From an uncultured Chlamydiae bacterium (GTDB lineage Bacteria; Chlamydiota; Chlamydiia; Chlamydiales; SM23-39): a stretch of DNA of 8,319 nt. Below the pieces are notes generated by a model. It did no database searches, was not told where the DNA came from, and was given only the letters and a program-made list of their open reading frames with translations. The stretch is taken from the NCBI GenBank assembly GCA_903909295.1, contig CAIVVG010000143.1, positions 1 to 8,319 on the forward strand, read 5' to 3'. This document shows, piece after piece, positions 6,901 to 8,319 of this stretch. The position numbers were made by a program, and so were the translations under genes. Position 1 is the stretch's first letter; each line of letters opens with the position of its first letter.

Positions 6901-7760
6901 TTGGAGTCCCGCAAACGGTCAATAACACGACCTCTGTCGCCAATGACCTCTTCACGCAGAATTTAAGTAAAATAACGAGCTCCAATACCCCTACCCCTCA
7001 AATGATCCCCCCTCCCATCGGCACCTTTGATTTAGGGGTGATTGGAGAGATCATTAAGCACAATGGGCAGAGTTTTCTCTCTCTCGGCTCTCTCCTCACA
7101 GCGGTACAAGCCGATACAGAGACCTCCATTGTGATGATGCCTAAAATCATTACCCAAGATGGAAAAACCTCCACGCTCTTCTCTGGATCGAACATCCCCT
7201 TTGCCGGCTCCTTTGTCAATAACACCGGGAGCAATGCAACGGTCCTCACCTCCAACATTGAGTATCGAGATATCGGCTTTAACCTCACTATCACTCCCGT
7301 GTTGGGAAATTCGGACATCATCACGTTGGACATTGCCCTTGACAGTTCCCAGGTAATCGGCGATGTCAGTGGAGCGCAAATTTCGAATAGCCAAGGAAAC
7401 CAATCAGTCAACGGGATCTCCACGACGAAAACCACCCTGCAGACCACGGTCCATATTCCCAATAACCACTTCTTGATCTTGAGCGGCATGGTCAATGACA
7501 CGGACACCAAAGTCAAGCAAGGAATTCCCTGTTTAGGCGGTCTTCCCGGCGTAGGAGCCCTCTTCTCTACCTCCGCTGACACCATCGCCAATAACAACGT
7601 CGTCATCTTCATCCGTCCGCGCCTGATCAACTCCCTCGAAGACATGCGCGATATTTCCGCCGAACAAGAAGGGTCTTTCCGCGACCTGACCGGCACTCCT
7701 TTCCTCCAACATCAATTCGATGAGGGAATGGAATTGATTAAAACCATCGATGATGAGTAA
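3972..7760 (+). CDS. sctC: T3SS outer-membrane secretin SctC/CdsC with eight extra N-domain-like modules
   Basis: A 1262-residue secretin that forms the outer-membrane ring and periplasmic channel of the injectisome. A signal peptide is visible (WSR, then LLLSVFLSVAPVYA, cleavage probably after A21). Domains: N0 (about 31-106, with MTPKTVMATLIQVLRIHGL and NLVIH); two N1-like repeats (about 126-187 and 190-256, each ending in NLDSP or TLDTP); eight tandem modules at 272-938; then the secretin beta domain from 939 (FIEVLVLQTSLSNGLTFGLE). Secretin hallmarks are VMMPKIITQDGKTS at 1054-1067, YRDIGFNLTITP, and IPCLGGLPGVGALF at 1185-1198, then VVIFIRPRLI. The ~40-residue C-terminal tail is polar and could be where a pilotin binds. 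Only two Cys are present (C51, C1187). The start ATG at 3972 has a weak AGG 5 bases upstream. Chlamydia CdsC is about 920 residues in my memory, so this protein is longer by roughly four modules. It sits 44 nt after pkn5. Confidence 0.93.
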   Translation: MHWSRATLLLSVFLSVAPVYAQETSVAVDSYTINYKTISIIEYLQFASKICKTNFIYDDTDLNFTMTVVSDEPMTPKTVMATLIQVLRIHGLTLLEQGNNLVIHKSQDVKQIAKFVTEGGMEGNSPIVTRLFRTKTVKPDSLAAIIRPMISSSAILETSPETHHLILTDITMNVDKVATLIENLDSPISNFSIKSYEVLHHSPEQLAILANQMMTPLTQGHPFMLVPQDLTHSIFIVSSPDLAQQAMNVLKTLDTPVKKEVLAEQKSREEGFFVYKVQSSSGEAVLKSLQTVVDGFDKKGPAQADLLHTVATARWIPESNSIFFIGPGTSIAKIKEILPSIDTPQPSAATLFVYTPQNRSAKEIEASVLEMIHMLKNSQRIDSKVLATLESMKVNPVTGTLIFSGDSTSFPQVKELLSSVDTGGDVSFSNTQFYIYKPLHLSGEQLSKSLKDVTSHLESDKLADPGFLHALESMKWVKSTSSLIFTGDSLSLKKVEGLVATVDIPSNADRQYYVYKLQYATGDQIEDDLDSLAKGLKSSDAKDAQILKVIDRMRYVKETNSLVLTGDAKALEEVKALIAQYDHPRNGGSKSHFFMYKPQNMEAPQIEKSLRDIASNLRKSELADPQLLQSIDGMKYVDSTHSIVFTGAPEALGKIKALLVDIDIPMAKHSPIQKVGKSTYLLYKLKSANGAQVITALRAIASDLKKSGAQDKEFIATLSSMKYVKETNSIMFTGPEESLLKVQALVEKFDVSSLASPSGPMIGTASNFFVYKPQSLPGPEIEKTMLEFADNLKMSGLSDPELFNAIQSMRWVDKTQTLVFTGTPKALDQVKELLLTFDLPSGALDTQALGQPIQSIDNTSFLVYKLQFHKGDEIQGALKQIAKDIAVSNASISQNLLNAINSIQWLQVTNSLLFSGDQETLTRLKELVKNLDVPLKQVFIEVLVLQTSLSNGLTFGLEWGANYKYKNKFSGNTYNTVGVPQTVNNTTSVANDLFTQNLSKITSSNTPTPQMIPPPIGTFDLGVIGEIIKHNGQSFLSLGSLLTAVQADTETSIVMMPKIITQDGKTSTLFSGSNIPFAGSFVNNTGSNATVLTSNIEYRDIGFNLTITPVLGNSDIITLDIALDSSQVIGDVSGAQISNSQGNQSVNGISTTKTTLQTTVHIPNNHFLILSGMVNDTDTKVKQGIPCLGGLPGVGALFSTSADTIANNNVVIFIRPRLINSLEDMRDISAEQEGSFRDLTGTPFLQHQFDEGMELIKTIDDE
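4785..6785 (+). repeat. Eight diverged tandem modules (about 80 codons each) within sctC
   Basis: Each module opens with a strand of the form (F/Y)x(V/I/M/L)Y(K/T)(P/L/V)(Q/L/K), then a helix (IEKSLRDIASNL-like), a helix ending near M(K/R)(Y/W)V, a strand SI(V/M)FTG, and a helix ending in a D-x-P linker. This matches the secretin N1/N3 pattern. Modules start at residues 272, 351, 433, 512, 593, 680, 768 and 861, giving lengths of 79, 82, 79, 81, 87, 88, 93 and 78. Modules with YKP or YTP (2, 3, 5, 7) and those with YKL or YKV (1, 4, 6, 8) also differ later: the second class has SNS/TNS before the last strand and the first class has VTGT, STSS, STHS or KTQT. Hand-counted ungapped identities over 71 residues are 48% (5 vs 7), 41% (4 vs 6), 41% (4 vs 5), 39% (5 vs 6) and 32% (6 vs 7). 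The DNA copies are too diverged for recent slippage. Confidence 0.9.
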
Positions 7761-7771
7761 ACTCAGGGCTC

Positions 7772-8319
7772 ATGAAAGCCTACCTCTATTTACTCTTATT
7801 GCTTGCAACAGCCTGCTATCGCGTCCCTGACCGGATCGATCCCAGAGTTGACTACTGCCTACAAGATCGCCACTTCCAGCACCTCAAAGGAGCGTTCCAT
7901 CCTCTCAGTGCTTCGGAGCGATCGAGCGATTGGGGCAGAGAATACGTGATCGCGCGCGTCTTTGCCGATCAGCTCGACCTGTACCGCGCTGTTTCCACAT
8001 TCAAACGGGCCGAGATTCTCCTTCCGCCTGAGGACAAGGAGAGAAAACTCGAAGTGCAGTACGACATTTTGCTCTGCTACTTTTTGGGCAACCGGTACGA
8101 TGAAGCGGTCGACGCCTTTGAAAAAAGTGGCTTGGCCCACGTCGACAAGTCGTTTCCCGCCTATAATGACCTGATGGTCATTTTGTATGAGTGCTACCGA
8201 GAGATGGATAACCCTGAAAAACAGCAACGGGTCCTCGAGCTGATTCAAAAGACCTATCCAGATACGGGGGAAAAGCTCCAAATCTCACAAGCCATCCGAG
8301 AGGGAGATCTTCCGAAGAT
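7772..8319 (+). CDS. Partial TPR-like lipoprotein downstream of the secretin gene (candidate pilotin)
   Basis: An open frame of 182 complete codons from ATG 7772 that runs past the right end, so the C-terminus is not visible. Seen: a lipoprotein signal peptide, MKAYLYLLLLLATAC, with a lipobox Cys at residue 15; no further membrane segment; then helical sequence with alternating Ala, Leu, Tyr and charged residues at about 55-170. This includes LYRAVSTFKRAEILLP, LLCYFLGNRYDEAVDAFEKSG and LMVILYECYREMDNPEKQQRVLELI, the spacing expected of tetratricopeptide-like helix pairs. It begins 11 nt after the sctC stop, so it is probably in the same operon, with a weak AGGG 3 bases before the ATG. Lipoproteins next to secretin genes often act as pilotins, and the type IV pilus pilotin PilF/PilW is itself a TPR lipoprotein. 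I do not recognise a specific family. It could equally be an unrelated cell-envelope TPR lipoprotein. Confidence 0.75.
   Translation, partial: MKAYLYLLLLLATACYRVPDRIDPRVDYCLQDRHFQHLKGAFHPLSASERSSDWGREYVIARVFADQLDLYRAVSTFKRAEILLPPEDKERKLEVQYDILLCYFLGNRYDEAVDAFEKSGLAHVDKSFPAYNDLMVILYECYREMDNPEKQQRVLELIQKTYPDTGEKLQISQAIREGDLPK

Noticed and set aside
6998..7696. A 232-codon - strand open frame across the secretin beta domain.
   Set aside because: The + strand carries all secretin signature motifs here, and no recognisable domain or ribosome site supports the antisense frame.
7859..8281. A 140-codon - strand open frame near the right end.
   Set aside because: The + strand frame has a signal peptide with lipobox, correct operon spacing and TPR-like helices and stays open to the edge, so the - strand frame is its shadow.

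Overview
The window is part of a type III secretion system (T3SS) locus from a member of the Chlamydiae. All genes are on the + strand. The order is SctP-like (CdsP), SctQ (CdsQ), a serine/threonine kinase (Pkn5), secretin SctC (CdsC), then a lipoprotein that runs off the right edge. A Pkn5-type kinase between sctQ and the secretin gene is the chlamydial arrangement (CT671-CT674 in C. trachomatis, from memory). Base composition looks close to 50% G+C by eye and the proteins differ in size from those I remember for Chlamydia. I therefore infer an environmental, Chlamydia-like lineage rather than Chlamydiaceae; species cannot be read from the window.

Layout. (1) 12-1187: sctP, with a long disordered Lys/Pro-rich N-terminal region and a small folded C-terminal domain. 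(2) 1184-2218: sctQ, a cytoplasmic sorting-platform (C-ring) protein. It overlaps sctP by 4 nt (ATGA) and has a good internal ribosome binding site and ATG at 1970 that could yield a separate 82-residue SctQ-C. (3) 2219-2361: a 143-bp gap mostly filled by a large imperfect inverted repeat of the widespread 'cgcagagacgc...' type, followed by a T-run. (4) 2362-3927: pkn5, a kinase domain fused to what I read as a degenerate SpoIIE/PP2C-like phosphatase fold. (5) 3972-7760: sctC, an unusually large secretin of 1262 residues. More than half of it is eight tandem diverged modules of about 80 residues resembling secretin N domains. (6) 7772-8319: the start of a TPR-like lipoprotein, placed like a pilotin.

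How they work together. SctC would form the outer-membrane ring and periplasmic channel, the lipoprotein might help it reach or assemble in the outer membrane, SctQ would form the cytoplasmic platform, SctP would regulate needle length and substrate switching, and Pkn5 would be a secreted or regulatory kinase. The most interesting points are the secretin module expansion with its two-class module pattern, the kinase plus pseudophosphatase architecture, the internal SctQ-C start, the pilotin candidate, and a repeat element that splits the operon and misleads start calling for pkn5. No tRNA, rRNA, CRISPR array, insertion sequence or attachment site was seen.
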